Positions 41,581 to 49,869 of a DNA stretch of 64,000 bases are shown one piece after another. Source of the DNA: Clostridiales bacterium (GTDB taxonomy: Bacteria; Bacillota; Clostridia; Oscillospirales; Oscillospiraceae); the NCBI GenBank assembly GCA_022785125.1, contig JALFRA010000035.1:1-64000 (forward strand), read 5' to 3'. The translations under genes were made by a program, and so were the position numbers. Within the stretch, counting starts at the first letter, position 1; every line of letters begins with the position of its first letter. The notes beneath the pieces are model-generated. The model made no database searches, was not told the DNA's origin, and worked only from the letters and a program-made list of their open reading frames with translations.

Positions 41581-41786
41581 AGGCCAGAGACTACCTGTGG
41601 TGCGCCCTCAACCTAATGCTGGACCGGGAGGAAGTGCTGGAGCAGCTGTGTCCCTCCTGCCGGCAGAAGGCGGAGGAGTCCTGCTGCCCGGTATGCGGAC
41701 AGCCAGCGGGAGCCACCGTGGGTGAACAGAACGCCTCCTTCGATCAGGAGCGGTTTGAACGGCTGATGCGGGGGGAGCAGGCATGA
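41490..41786 (+). CDS. Tail assembly chaperone, -1 frameshift extension
   Basis: 98 residues reached only by the -1 shift at 41484-41490, giving a fusion of about 208 residues when counted from 41161. It contains YERLRWRVLKTFGALPTEERAQKMKARDYLWCALNLMLDREEVLEQLCP and a double CxxC module (LCPSCRQK, CCPVCGQP) that may bind zinc, as in XkdN2/gpGT tails. An isolated ATG at 41529 has no ribosome site and starts inside the conserved block, so independent translation is unlikely. Confidence 0.82.
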   Translation, partial: SLEHTPYERLRWRVLKTFGALPTEERAQKMKARDYLWCALNLMLDREEVLEQLCPSCRQKAEESCCPVCGQPAGATVGEQNASFDQERFERLMRGEQA

Positions 41787-42295
41787 TCGACTATATTGGA
41801 CAGCTGCTGGAGCAGCAGCTGGAGCGGGAGGAAAGGGATGGGACCTGGGAGGCCGGTCCGGTGCGTGTCCCCCTTCCCGCTGTGGGAGAAGAAGAGGCCG
41901 GACAGAGCGGAGAGAACACGGAAGAGGCTGTCCTGTCCGGTCTGGAGGGCAGAGACTGGGGCGGCTTGGCTCTGACGGCGGGCGGTTCCGGAACTGTCAC
42001 CGGCGGAGAGATCCGCCGATGGGCGGCGGGGCTGGACGTACTGGGTCAGGCCGGGGAGCGCCGGACGGATGGCGGGCCGGAGCCTGACCGGACCTGGACG
42101 GAGGCTGTCCGGGAGCTGGATCAGGCGGTACGGATCAGCCTGGCGGGCCTTCCGGCAGCGGAGCGGCAGACCCAAGTGGTGACATTGGAGCCGCCGGGCA
42201 GAGAACAGAACGGCGGCGAGGATGCGCTGCGGCGGCTGGACCGGCTGGTGCGGCGGGACGCACGAAGATTTGACGGGGGGTTTCAACTGCTGTGA
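41783..42295 (+). CDS. Short unknown protein at the tape-measure position
   Basis: 170 residues, very acidic and Gly/Glu/Arg-rich, without hydrophobic helices or known motif. An N-terminal amphipathic helix ([17 protein letters not shown]) and a C-terminal one ([21 protein letters not shown]) flank a disordered middle. In contractile phages the gene between the frameshifted chaperone and the LysM baseplate gene is the tape measure, usually 500-2000 residues. If this protein has that job, the tail would be about 25 nm long at 0.15 nm per residue; otherwise the tape measure has been lost. ATGA overlap with the chaperone gene. Confidence 0.6.
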   Translation: MIDYIGQLLEQQLEREERDGTWEAGPVRVPLPAVGEEEAGQSGENTEEAVLSGLEGRDWGGLALTAGGSGTVTGGEIRRWAAGLDVLGQAGERRTDGGPEPDRTWTEAVRELDQAVRISLAGLPAAERQTQVVTLEPPGREQNGGEDALRRLDRLVRRDARRFDGGFQLL

Positions 42296-42867
42296 GACTG
42301 GCGGCAATGCGCTATAAAAACTATGTATGGCCCCACAATCCCAGGGTGTATTCCATCGCCTTCAAGCGGAAGGTAGGGGCCAGAGAGGTGCCCTTCGGCC
42401 ACTATGCCCTGCAGGATCTGGGACCCTCTTACCGCATCATGCGAGGAGAAGGAGAGTTTATGGGGGAGGGGGCCTACGATGAGTTCAAGAAGCTGGCCAC
42501 CGTCTTTTACAACGAGGGGCCGGGTATCCTGGTCCATCCGGTATGGCAGACGGCCAACGCCTATTTTGTGGAGCTCTCCCTCAGTCAGGAGCCCAGAGCG
42601 GACTATGTGAAGTACACCTTCACTTTCTGGGAGGAGTTCGGCGGGCACAGCACGGGCACCCGAGTGACCACCACCTCTGGCGGAACGACGGGAGGGACTG
42701 CCCAGGATGGTTCCACCGGCAAGCAGTGGTACACCGTGGTACGGGGGGACACCCTATGGGGCATCGCCCGGCGGCATGGGGTTGGTCTGAGTAAACTGAT
42801 TGCCCTCAATCCCCAGATCAAAAATCCCAACCTGATCTATCCGGGCCAGAAAGTGCGGGTGGCGTGA
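42292..42867 (+). CDS. LysM-containing phage baseplate protein
   Basis: 191 residues from a GTG that overlaps the preceding stop (GTGA). N-terminal part: [26 protein letters not shown] (XkdP/gp53-like). A Thr/Gly/Ser linker follows, then one LysM motif at about 144-190 ([46 protein letters not shown]), which binds peptidoglycan or anchors the inner baseplate. It lies immediately after the tape-measure position, as expected. Confidence 0.88.
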   Translation: MRLAAMRYKNYVWPHNPRVYSIAFKRKVGAREVPFGHYALQDLGPSYRIMRGEGEFMGEGAYDEFKKLATVFYNEGPGILVHPVWQTANAYFVELSLSQEPRADYVKYTFTFWEEFGGHSTGTRVTTTSGGTTGGTAQDGSTGKQWYTVVRGDTLWGIARRHGVGLSKLIALNPQIKNPNLIYPGQKVRVA

Positions 42868-43814
42868 TGGAGGCTGTACTGCACGGCTGGAATAAGAGTC
42901 AGATCGCCCTGCCCCAGATAACGGAATGGAAGTTTCAGTATGGGCTGGGCACCCCCTGCGACAGCTTTGAGGTGCGCTGCCTGTGGGAGCCGGAAGAGGA
43001 TTTGCTGGCGGAGGCGGTGCGCTTTACCGCTGATGAGAGCGGCCAGCGGGTATTTACCGGCGTGGTGGACGAGTGCGAGCGAGGCTGGGACGAACAGGGT
43101 GGTTTTTTGACCATATCTGGTCGAAGCATGGCGGCTCGCCTGCTGGACAACGAGGCCCTGGGTATGGACTACCAGGTGGCCACCTGGCAGGACATCCTGC
43201 GGGACCATGTGACCCCCTACGGGGTGGAGGCGGCGCCGGGGGCCAAGCTTACCGCCGTACCCGGTTTTTCCGTGGCGGTGGGAAGCAGCGAGTGGCAGGT
43301 GGTCTATGAGTTCTGCCGGTATTACGGCGGGATCACCCCCCGGTTCGACCGGTTGGGGCGGCTGGTGGCGACTCCCTGGGAAAGCGGGGAGAAGCTGGTG
43401 CTGTCCGAGGACACGGGAGTGACCGCCCTCACCCTGCGGGATCAGCGGTACGGCGTGCTGTCCCAGATCCTGGTGCGGGACAGAACCACCGGGGCGGTGC
43501 AGACGGTGGAGAACCAGGGCTTTGCCCGGCGGGGCGGAAGGTGCCGGAGGGTGCTTACCATGCCGGGGAAGAGCAGCTATCAGACCATGCGCTATTCCGG
43601 CAGCTACCAGCTGGAGCGGTCGGCGGAGGAGCTGCGGCAGCTGGAGCTGGAATTGCCCGGAGCCTTTGTGGCCTGGCCGGGAGAGCTGGTGGAGGTTCAC
43701 CTGAACAAACCGGTGGGCCGGGGTACCTGGCGGGTAGCCGAAATGGTAAGCGGAATGGATGAAAATGGGACCTATACCCGGCTGGTGCTGGGGGACCCGG
43801 CGGCATTGAAGTAG
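42864..43814 (+). CDS. Phage baseplate hub protein (XkdQ / late-control D-like)
   Basis: 316 residues. [37 protein letters not shown], then [35 protein letters not shown] and [14 protein letters not shown] match hub proteins at the tail end (gpD/gp27-like). C-terminal [43 protein letters not shown] start overlapping the LysM gene stop. Confidence 0.87.
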   Translation: MMEAVLHGWNKSQIALPQITEWKFQYGLGTPCDSFEVRCLWEPEEDLLAEAVRFTADESGQRVFTGVVDECERGWDEQGGFLTISGRSMAARLLDNEALGMDYQVATWQDILRDHVTPYGVEAAPGAKLTAVPGFSVAVGSSEWQVVYEFCRYYGGITPRFDRLGRLVATPWESGEKLVLSEDTGVTALTLRDQRYGVLSQILVRDRTTGAVQTVENQGFARRGGRCRRVLTMPGKSSYQTMRYSGSYQLERSAEELRQLELELPGAFVAWPGELVEVHLNKPVGRGTWRVAEMVSGMDENGTYTRLVLGDPAALK

Positions 43815-43826
43815 GAGGGAAGCGAA

Positions 43827-44192
43827 ATGTGGCTGGCGCAGCAGCAGCGGCGTAGAAGCAAAGATGGCGGCTCTCAGGTGGGCACCGTTACCCTGGGGGG
43901 CGACCCGGCGGGGGTGTGCCTGGACGGAGAGCGTCGGGACCTGCCGGTATTTGCCCCCGGCGGCTATGTATGGCGGCCCATGCGGGGGGAACAGGTGCTG
44001 GTCCTTAAGACCGGCGCCGACGGCGAGGCCCCCTGCGTGGCGGGGGCGCGGTGTGCTGAGAAGTACGGCGTAGCGGAAGGTGAGGTGCTGCTCTACAGCG
44101 GAGGCACCTCCATTCGCCTGGGCCGGGACGGCACGGTGTCCGTGACCGGCAAACTGCTGGTCAACGGCAAGGAGGTCATGACAAGGGAGTGA
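43827..44192 (+). CDS. Phage baseplate spike-like protein
   Basis: 121 residues, beta-rich, with an OB-like part (GTVTLGGDPAGVCLDGERRDLPVFAPGGYVWRPMRGEQVLVL) and a C-terminal strand repeat (VLLYSGGTSIRLGRDGTVSVTGKLLVNGKEV), as in short gpV/gp45-type spikes. GGAGG upstream. It follows the hub gene, the expected order. Confidence 0.78.
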   Translation: MWLAQQQRRRSKDGGSQVGTVTLGGDPAGVCLDGERRDLPVFAPGGYVWRPMRGEQVLVLKTGADGEAPCVAGARCAEKYGVAEGEVLLYSGGTSIRLGRDGTVSVTGKLLVNGKEVMTRE

Positions 44193-44196
44193 GCGG

Positions 44197-44544
44197 ATGG
44201 AACTGATGGTACGGGACGGCGACTATGTGCCCGACGAGGGGGGCGGCTACCGGAGAGCGGAAGGCGGCCAGGAGTTGCTCCAGCGGGTGCTGTGGAAGCT
44301 GTCCATTCCCCGGGACAGCTTCCCCTTTCTGCCCAACCTGGGCAGCCAGCTCTACCAGCTGGGCCGCTGCAAGCCCGCCCAGCGGCAGAACCTGGCCCGG
44401 CAGTATGTGGCCCAGGCCCTGGAGGATGAGCCTGACCTGACGGTGACCGCCGTGAGCCTGGAGGAGGACGGCACCATGGAGGTGGCGCTGGCGTGGCAGG
44501 GGGAGGAGCTGAAGCTGACGGTTGAGACGGGAGGGATTTGGTGA
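44197..44544 (+). CDS. Phage baseplate wedge protein (gpW / XkdS-like)
   Basis: 115 residues. GGQELLQRVLWKLSIPRDSFPFLPNLGSQLYQLGRCKPAQRQNLARQYVAQALEDEPDLTVTAVSLEEDGTMEVAL is the gp25-like/DUF2634 pattern of wedge proteins. Overlaps the next gene by 4 bases. Confidence 0.8.
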   Translation: MELMVRDGDYVPDEGGGYRRAEGGQELLQRVLWKLSIPRDSFPFLPNLGSQLYQLGRCKPAQRQNLARQYVAQALEDEPDLTVTAVSLEEDGTMEVALAWQGEELKLTVETGGIW

Positions 44545-45605
44545 GATCCATTGACGATATCTATGGAGAGATGACGGCTATCTTTGAGCGGGAAACCGGC
44601 GTGGCGCTGGCCGGAGACGGAGATATGGCGGTACGGCTGTACGCCGTGGCTGCCCAGATCTACGCCTTATACATCCAGGCCGACTGGGTGAACCGCCAGT
44701 GCTTTCCCCAGAGCGCGGAGGGAGAGTATCTGGACAAGCACGCCCAGCTGCGGGGACTGGAACGCCGTGGGGCCGTGGCGGCGGAGGGGACCATTCGTTT
44801 CCAGACCGACAGCGCCGCCCAGGCCGATCTGACCATCCCGGAGGGGACGGTGTGTATGACGGCGGGGCTGATCCGCTTTGAGACCACTCAGGAGGTCACC
44901 CTCCAGGCCGGTGAGACACAGGTGGACGCCCCGGCAACCGCCCTGGAACCGGGGACGGCGGGCAATGTGGCGGCGGGTACCATCCGGGCCATGGCGGTGG
45001 CCCCGGTGGGGATCAGCCGGTGCACCAACCCGGAGGGTTTTTCCGGCGGCCTGGATGCAGAGGACGACGAGACCCTGCGGGCCAGAGTGCTGGAGACCTT
45101 CCAGCGGATGCCAAACGGCGCCAACGCCGCCTACTATGAGCAGAGCGCCATGTCCTTTCCTCAGGTGGCGGCTGCGGCGGTGGTGTCCCGGCCCAGAGGG
45201 GTGGGCTCGGTGGACGTGGTGGTGGCTACCGCTGCCGGAGTGCCCGGTGAGGAACTGCTGGAGGAATTGCAGGCCTATTTTGAGCAGCGGCGGGAGATCG
45301 CCGTGGATGTGCAGGTGCGTGCCCCAGAGGTACAGAATGTGGATGTGACTGTTCAGATCCAGGCAGCGGCCAACCGGGACGGGGAGACGGTGCGGCAGAG
45401 TGTGGAACAGTCCATTCGGAGCTGGTTCAACGGCCAGCGGCTGGGCCAGAGTATCCTGCGGGCCAAGCTGGGCCAGCTGATCTATGAGGTGGACGGGGTG
45501 GAAAACTACACCATCGCCGCTCCCGCCGCTGATGTGACAGTGGAGCGCGATGTGCTGCCCCAGCTGAACAGCCTCTCGGTCACCCGGTCGGAGGGGACGG
45601 CATGA
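44541..45605 (+). CDS. Phage baseplate J-like protein
   Basis: 354 residues from the GTG at 44541, with GGGAGGG upstream and a GTGA overlap. YGEMTAIFERETGVALAGDGDMAVRLYAVAAQIYALYIQADWVNRQCFPQSAEGEYLDKHAQLRGLERRGAVAAEGTIRF is classical baseplate J. Later parts: NPEGFSGGLDAEDDETLRARVLETFQRMPNGANAAYYEQSAMSFPQVAAAAVV. Main wedge component. Confidence 0.93.
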   Translation: MRSIDDIYGEMTAIFERETGVALAGDGDMAVRLYAVAAQIYALYIQADWVNRQCFPQSAEGEYLDKHAQLRGLERRGAVAAEGTIRFQTDSAAQADLTIPEGTVCMTAGLIRFETTQEVTLQAGETQVDAPATALEPGTAGNVAAGTIRAMAVAPVGISRCTNPEGFSGGLDAEDDETLRARVLETFQRMPNGANAAYYEQSAMSFPQVAAAAVVSRPRGVGSVDVVVATAAGVPGEELLEELQAYFEQRREIAVDVQVRAPEVQNVDVTVQIQAAANRDGETVRQSVEQSIRSWFNGQRLGQSILRAKLGQLIYEVDGVENYTIAAPAADVTVERDVLPQLNSLSVTRSEGTA

Positions 45606-46171
45606 GCGGATACGCACAATATCTGAAGGAACTGCTGCGGCCCCTGCGGGTATACGAACTGGAGGGTACTGCCAACGGCGGGGAGCTGGAGGCCCAGGGT
45701 CAGGCGCTGGACCGCGTGGAAGCCGGTCTGGAGGAGATCCAGCGGGAGATGCTGCTCTCCACGGCGGAGGACCGGGGGCTGGAGGCTGTGGAAAGCCTGC
45801 TGGCCCGGCGGCCGGTGACCACCGATCTGGAAATGCGGCGGGCGGCTTTGGCCGCCTTGCTCCGCATCGGCGGGGACAGCTTTACCCTGACGGCTATCAA
45901 TGACAATCTGAAAGGCTGCGGCATCAACGCTCAGGCCCGGGAGACCGGGAAGGCGGGACAGGTGGAAGTCTACTTCCCTGATGTGCCCGGAATCCCCGAT
46001 GGGTTTGAAGAGTTGAGGGAGATCATTGAGAGTATTCTGCCTGCCCATCTGGGGATTGAATATGTGTATTGGTACATCACCTGGGGCGGGATGGAAGAAA
46101 AGTTCTCTACCTGGGGAGAGATCGAGGCCCTGGGACCCACCTGGGAGGAACTGGAGAAAATGGTGGAATAA
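45602..46171 (+). CDS. Phage tail protein I-like (DUF2313 / YmfQ-type)
   Basis: 189 residues. YAQYLKELLRPLRVYELEGTANGGELEAQGQALDRVEAGLEEIQREMLLSTAEDRGLEAVESLL followed by FTLTAINDNLKGCGINAQA and LPAHLGIEYVYWYITW. These wedge proteins attach fibres to the baseplate. It is the last gene of the phage module and a terminator follows at once; no fibre or lysis gene comes after it. Confidence 0.85.
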   Translation: MSGYAQYLKELLRPLRVYELEGTANGGELEAQGQALDRVEAGLEEIQREMLLSTAEDRGLEAVESLLARRPVTTDLEMRRAALAALLRIGGDSFTLTAINDNLKGCGINAQARETGKAGQVEVYFPDVPGIPDGFEELREIIESILPAHLGIEYVYWYITWGGMEEKFSTWGEIEALGPTWEELEKMVE

Positions 46172-46202
46172 AAGGCGGCCCGCATTCTGCGGGCCGTCTT
46201 TT
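46171..46202. terminator. Terminator between the phage module and the cassette array
   Basis: A 14-bp stem with one G-U pair (AAAGGCGGCCCGCA with TGCGGGCCGTCTTT), flanked by A and T runs. It lies between convergent transcription units and should work in both directions. Confidence 0.9.
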
Positions 46203-46208
46203 GACACT

Positions 46209-46892
46209 TTAGGAGGTGGGGGAATCCTGGCAGACCAGATTGCCGTCGGCGTCATAGCCCTGACACCAGGCCAGCCAGACCGCACCGCTGTCATCGGATG
46301 GGCCGGGTGCCAGGGTGGAGGGAGCAACCCACACGCCGTCGGCCACCTGGGTAAAGGTGGGGGAGACGCCGCGGCTGTCGATGGCGGCCTGGGGATCGGC
46401 CCGCTCACTGGTACCCAGAGAGATTAGCTGGGCCTCCACCCGCACCACCCTGGGGTCGGTGCAGATCACCACAGGGGTGGCCTCATAACCAAGACCAATA
46501 TCGGGTTGAGAGCCGAACAGATTGCAGTAAATGGGATCTTCCAGCTGGGTGAGATCCAACTGCCAAAAGGGAAGGGTATCCGCAGGCCGCCACAGGAAAC
46601 CGGCCAGCCGATCCAGGGTATAAAACTGCACGGTGTCCCCCTGGCGGCCCACAAACCACCAGGTGTTTTTTGGTACATAGTCACCCCGGATCTCCTGGTA
46701 TTGGATGGGGCCGGAGGCCAGGATGGTGTTATCTATCACATAGTGTTCCCGGTTCAGACGCCCACACGCGGCGGCGGAGGAGGGAAGGGGGGTATCCAGG
46801 GCTGCCCAGGCGGAGAGCAGTCCCAGGCACAGCAGCAGGATGCTCAAGGCCCAGCGGATGCGGGGTAAGGTGTAATAGCGGAAATGGGTCAT
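46209..46892 (-). CDS. Cassette 5, B protein (single-span membrane protein, unknown)
   Basis: 227 residues. Short cytosolic N-terminus (MTHFRYYTLPRIR), one membrane span (about residues 14-32), then an outside domain. Shared B-family marks are LASGPI, WWFVGRQGD, RLAGFLWRP, DPRVVRVEAQL, GVSPTF..VADGVW and the near-C-terminal GYDADGNLVCQD. Family unknown to me. It overlaps its A partner by 4 bases. Last gene of the PadR operon; ends at the shared terminator. Confidence 0.8.
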   Translation of the reverse strand: MTHFRYYTLPRIRWALSILLLCLGLLSAWAALDTPLPSSAAACGRLNREHYVIDNTILASGPIQYQEIRGDYVPKNTWWFVGRQGDTVQFYTLDRLAGFLWRPADTLPFWQLDLTQLEDPIYCNLFGSQPDIGLGYEATPVVICTDPRVVRVEAQLISLGTSERADPQAAIDSRGVSPTFTQVADGVWVAPSTLAPGPSDDSGAVWLAWCQGYDADGNLVCQDSPTS

Positions 46893-47647
46893 GACAGCGG
46901 CACCTCCTCATCCAGCTCAATGCGGAGTATGACCTGGTCGCCGGGTTTGCCCAGCGTGACGGTGAACCATTGGGCGCCGGGGGTGGGATTGGTGATGGCG
47001 AGATACCCGCTGGCGGTCAGAGGCGAGGTGGACAAGGTGAAGCAATAGGCCTCTCCGGTGGCGCCGGTGGAGTCGATCCAGGTATACGGTACCTCGTACA
47101 GCTCCAGGTTATCCAGCCACAGCTGCCAGTGGGAGACTGAGAGGGAGGCCTGGACCTCCAGCCGGGAGGGGAAATTCGGGTAGTCCGGCGTGCGAACCAG
47201 GGCTGCGTCGTGGGCAGTTATGGTATAGCCGCCCACTGTTCCGCCGCCGGAGGCGGAGCCGGAGACCACCAGGGTCTCATTGACTTGAGCGGGAAGGGTA
47301 CAGGAGGGTGGGAGCAGGGAGTCATGGGCGAACAGGCCGGTCTGATGCAGGCCGCTGGCCACGGTGCTGACCAGAATGAGCATGATGCCCAGCACGGTGA
47401 ACAGGGCCGTCAGGCCGGGAAACAGGGGGCTGTGGCAGCGGTCCAGCTCATGGCCGATCTGATAGGGATCTCCCATAGCCTCCACTGCCCGGTGTGCGGC
47501 CTCCTCGGGTTCCATGCCCTGTTCCTCCAGTGCGGCGGCGTGGTCCTCCAGATGGGCGGTCAGCTCCTCCCGGGCCAGACGCTGGGCCAGCGGCAGACGG
47601 ATGACAGAGCACACCTGGTCGCAGAATTGTTCAAATGGCTGGCACAA
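46889..47647 (-). CDS. Cassette 5, A protein (helical prefix plus membrane span, unknown)
   Basis: 252 residues from a TTG start (GAGGTG 8 bases upstream). Cytosolic domain of about 80 residues: FCDQVCSVIRLPLAQRLAREELTAHLEDHAAALEEQGMEPEEAAHRAVEAMGDPYQIGHELDRCHSPL. This is the helical prefix type found next to PadR regulators (HAAS / DUF1700 / permease-prefix-like). One membrane span (about 78-100) and a beta-rich outside domain follow, with SGSASGGGTVGGYTI, SHWQLWLDNL and NPTPGAQWFTVTLGKPGD. A1 subfamily. Confidence 0.8.
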   Translation of the reverse strand: MCQPFEQFCDQVCSVIRLPLAQRLAREELTAHLEDHAAALEEQGMEPEEAAHRAVEAMGDPYQIGHELDRCHSPLFPGLTALFTVLGIMLILVSTVASGLHQTGLFAHDSLLPPSCTLPAQVNETLVVSGSASGGGTVGGYTITAHDAALVRTPDYPNFPSRLEVQASLSVSHWQLWLDNLELYEVPYTWIDSTGATGEAYCFTLSTSPLTASGYLAITNPTPGAQWFTVTLGKPGDQVILRIELDEEVPLS

Positions 47648-47659
47648 GGCGGATTCACC

Positions 47660-48391
47660 TCATTCCCTGTCTTCGGTGGGATCGTAGGAGCAGACCAGAT
47701 TGCCGGCGGCGTCGTAGCCCTGGCAGAAGGCCACGAAATGGCCGCCGTTCTTGGGGGATGCCCAGGGGATCAGGACATAGGGGGAGGGACCGACCCATAC
47801 CCCATCTCCCGCCTTGGTAAAGGTGGGGGAGACTCCGCGCTGGGCGATGGCGGCCTGGGGATCGGCCCAGTCCTCTTCCGACAGGGCAACCAGTTGGGCC
47901 TCCACCCGCACCACGGCGGGGTCTGCGCAGAGGAGGATGGGGATAACCTTATAGGCATCCAGGCCGGGGGGACCATCCATGGAGGTCAGCTGAAAGACAT
48001 CAAAGGTACATCCCATGGGCTGATCCTGGAGGGAGAGCTGATAGGAAAGGCCATTGGCAGCGCGGTCCAATGGGCGCCAGAGGAACCCAGCCATCCGCTC
48101 CAGCACCTGGAGCTGAAAGCGATCACCGCTGCGGCGTATGAACCACCAGCAGTCCCGGTCGGTATAATCACTTTTGATAATGATCCCTTCCTCCGTCATA
48201 TCAATGGGGCCGGAGGCCACGATCTCGCCGCCGGAGCTGTAGTTTTCCCGATCTATCCGGGCGCAGATGGCGGCCGGGGAGGGGAGCGGGGCATCCAGTG
48301 AAAGCCACAGGAAGAAGAGACAGAACAGAGCGGCTATGATACTCAGGACCAGCAGGAGGCGGGGCAGAATGTAATAGCGAAAGTGTTTCAT
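47660..48391 (-). CDS. Cassette 4, B protein
   Basis: 243 residues. Same build as the other B1 proteins: MKHFRYYILPRLLL, membrane span at about 12-32, IVASGPI, WWFIRRSGDRFQ, RMAGFLWRP, DPAVVRVEAQL, DPQAAIAQRGVSPTFTKAGDGVW, GYDAAGNLVCSYDPT. Overlaps its A partner by 4 bases with AGGAGG inside that gene. Confidence 0.8.
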   Translation of the reverse strand: MKHFRYYILPRLLLVLSIIAALFCLFFLWLSLDAPLPSPAAICARIDRENYSSGGEIVASGPIDMTEEGIIIKSDYTDRDCWWFIRRSGDRFQLQVLERMAGFLWRPLDRAANGLSYQLSLQDQPMGCTFDVFQLTSMDGPPGLDAYKVIPILLCADPAVVRVEAQLVALSEEDWADPQAAIAQRGVSPTFTKAGDGVWVGPSPYVLIPWASPKNGGHFVAFCQGYDAAGNLVCSYDPTEDRE

Positions 48392-49143
48392 GCCGGAGGC
48401 ACCTCCTCATCCAGAGTGATTTCAAGGGTGCATTGATCGCCGGGCCTGCCCAGAGTGACGGAGAACCAGCTGCAGCCGGGGGTGGGGGCCTCCAGAACCA
48501 GATGCCAGTTCTGGGCAAGGAGGGTGGAGTCCGTGGAATAACAGGAGACCGTACCGGAGGCACCGTCGGAGTCGGTCCAGATGGCAGGGATGGCGGGGGT
48601 CAGGTGGTCCAGCCAAGGCTGCCAGTGGGAGACGGTGACGACGGCCTGGATCTCCAGCTTGGAGGGACGGAATTTGGTGCTGGGGCGGTGGACCAGAGCG
48701 GCGTCTTTGGCCTGGATGGCATAGCCGCCCACATGGCCGCTGCCCTGGGCTTCTCCCTCGCAGAGCAGGTCTCCATCGTTCCAACCGGGCAGGGTGGGAG
48801 GGGGCAGCAGTACGGTTTCATAGCGGAAGAGACCAGTCTGATGCAGAACGCTGGCGCAGAAGCCGATGAGAAAGAGGGCGCAGGCGCACAGGGCAAAGAT
48901 TTTGGACAGCCGGGGGAGCAGTGGGCTGTGACAGCGGTCCAGCTGGCGACCGATCTCTTCCGGATCTCCCATGGCCTCCACAGCCTGGACTGCGGCCTCC
49001 TCAGCAGAGATCCCCTTCTCCTCCAAAGCGGCGGCGTGGTCCTCCAGGTGGGCGGTCAGCTCCTCCCGGGCCAGACGCTGGGCAGGGGGCCAGCGGATAG
49101 ATGCACACACCTGATCGCAGAAGTGCTCGAAGGGCGGCTTCAT
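48388..49143 (-). CDS. Cassette 4, A protein
   Basis: 251 residues. A1 subfamily: FCDQVCASIRWPPAQRLAREELTAHLEDHAAALEEKGISAEEAAVQAVEAMGDPEEIGRQLDRCHSPLLPRLSKIFAL, one membrane span at about 80-98, then an outside domain with GEAQGSGHVGGYAI, SHWQPWLDHL, TPGCSWFSVTLGRPGD. The prefix block ELTAHLEDHAAALEE is identical at DNA level over long stretches with cassette 5, indicating duplication. Confidence 0.8.
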   Translation of the reverse strand: MKPPFEHFCDQVCASIRWPPAQRLAREELTAHLEDHAAALEEKGISAEEAAVQAVEAMGDPEEIGRQLDRCHSPLLPRLSKIFALCACALFLIGFCASVLHQTGLFRYETVLLPPPTLPGWNDGDLLCEGEAQGSGHVGGYAIQAKDAALVHRPSTKFRPSKLEIQAVVTVSHWQPWLDHLTPAIPAIWTDSDGASGTVSCYSTDSTLLAQNWHLVLEAPTPGCSWFSVTLGRPGDQCTLEITLDEEVPPA

Positions 49144-49155
49144 AGGAGACTCACC

Positions 49156-49869
49156 TCATTCCGAATTTGTGGGATCGTAGGAGCAGACCAGATTGCCGTC
49201 GGCGTCGTAGCCACGGAGCCAGATGGACAGGGTGCCGCTGTGACCGCTGCCGTCAGGCAGGGCGGGAGTGGGAGAGGTAACGGGCTCTCCCGCCCACACG
49301 CCATTTCCGGCGGAGGACCAGGAGATGGATACGCCCCGGTCAGCCAGGGCCTCCTGGGGATCCTCCCAGTATCCCAGCCACAGAAACTCCCCCTCTACCC
49401 GGATTACCGCGGGATCAGTGCAGATGGCCAGCGGGATCAGTTCGCTTTCTATGACCGGATGAACAGAGGCGGGGTCGGTATCGTCTATGTAGGAGTAGAA
49501 GGAGTTGGCTGTGTGCCAGGGGTAAAGGGTATACTCGTCCAGCCCAGGGAGAATGTGCAGATCATAGCCGGGTACCGTCCACAGCAGACCGGCAGTGCGC
49601 TTTAAGTTGGCCACGGCGTAAGTGTCGCCGGAGCGAAGCACTGCCCAGGCGTCGGTATCCGGTTCGGCTTGATTCAGTCGGACAGGACCGGAGGCCACCA
49701 CTTCCCCGCCGGTAAAGCCGTTGGCGGGACCGGCCTGGGCGCAGGCCAGGCCAATGGTGGGCATGGGCCGCTCCAGACTTACCCACAGCAGGAACAGGGC
49801 GGCCAGCAGAGCCAGGGTACTGAGGGCCAGCAGCAGCCGGGGCAGGATCACATAGCGGAATCGACTCAC
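49156..49869 (-). CDS. Cassette 3, B protein
   Basis: 237 residues from a GTG that overlaps its A partner by 4 bases. B1 subfamily: RFRYVILPRLLLALS, membrane span, VVASGPV, AVLRSGDTYAVANLKRTAGLLW, DPAVIRVEGEFLWLG, DPQEALADRGVSISWSSAGNGVW, GYDADGNLVCSYDPT. The middle of the outside domain is more diverged from cassettes 4 and 5. Confidence 0.8.
   Translation of the reverse strand: MSRFRYVILPRLLLALSTLALLAALFLLWVSLERPMPTIGLACAQAGPANGFTGGEVVASGPVRLNQAEPDTDAWAVLRSGDTYAVANLKRTAGLLWTVPGYDLHILPGLDEYTLYPWHTANSFYSYIDDTDPASVHPVIESELIPLAICTDPAVIRVEGEFLWLGYWEDPQEALADRGVSISWSSAGNGVWAGEPVTSPTPALPDGSGHSGTLSIWLRGYDADGNLVCSYDPTNSE

Noticed and set aside
41529..41786. Independent gene for the second chaperone frame
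   Set aside because: No ribosome site at its ATG and conserved sequence begins upstream of it. The A-run heptamer explains it as a -1 frameshift extension.
33276..46230. Prophage attachment sites flanking the structural module
   Set aside because: No direct repeat was found by eye between 33.3 and 46.2 kb flanks, and no integrase or tRNA is present.
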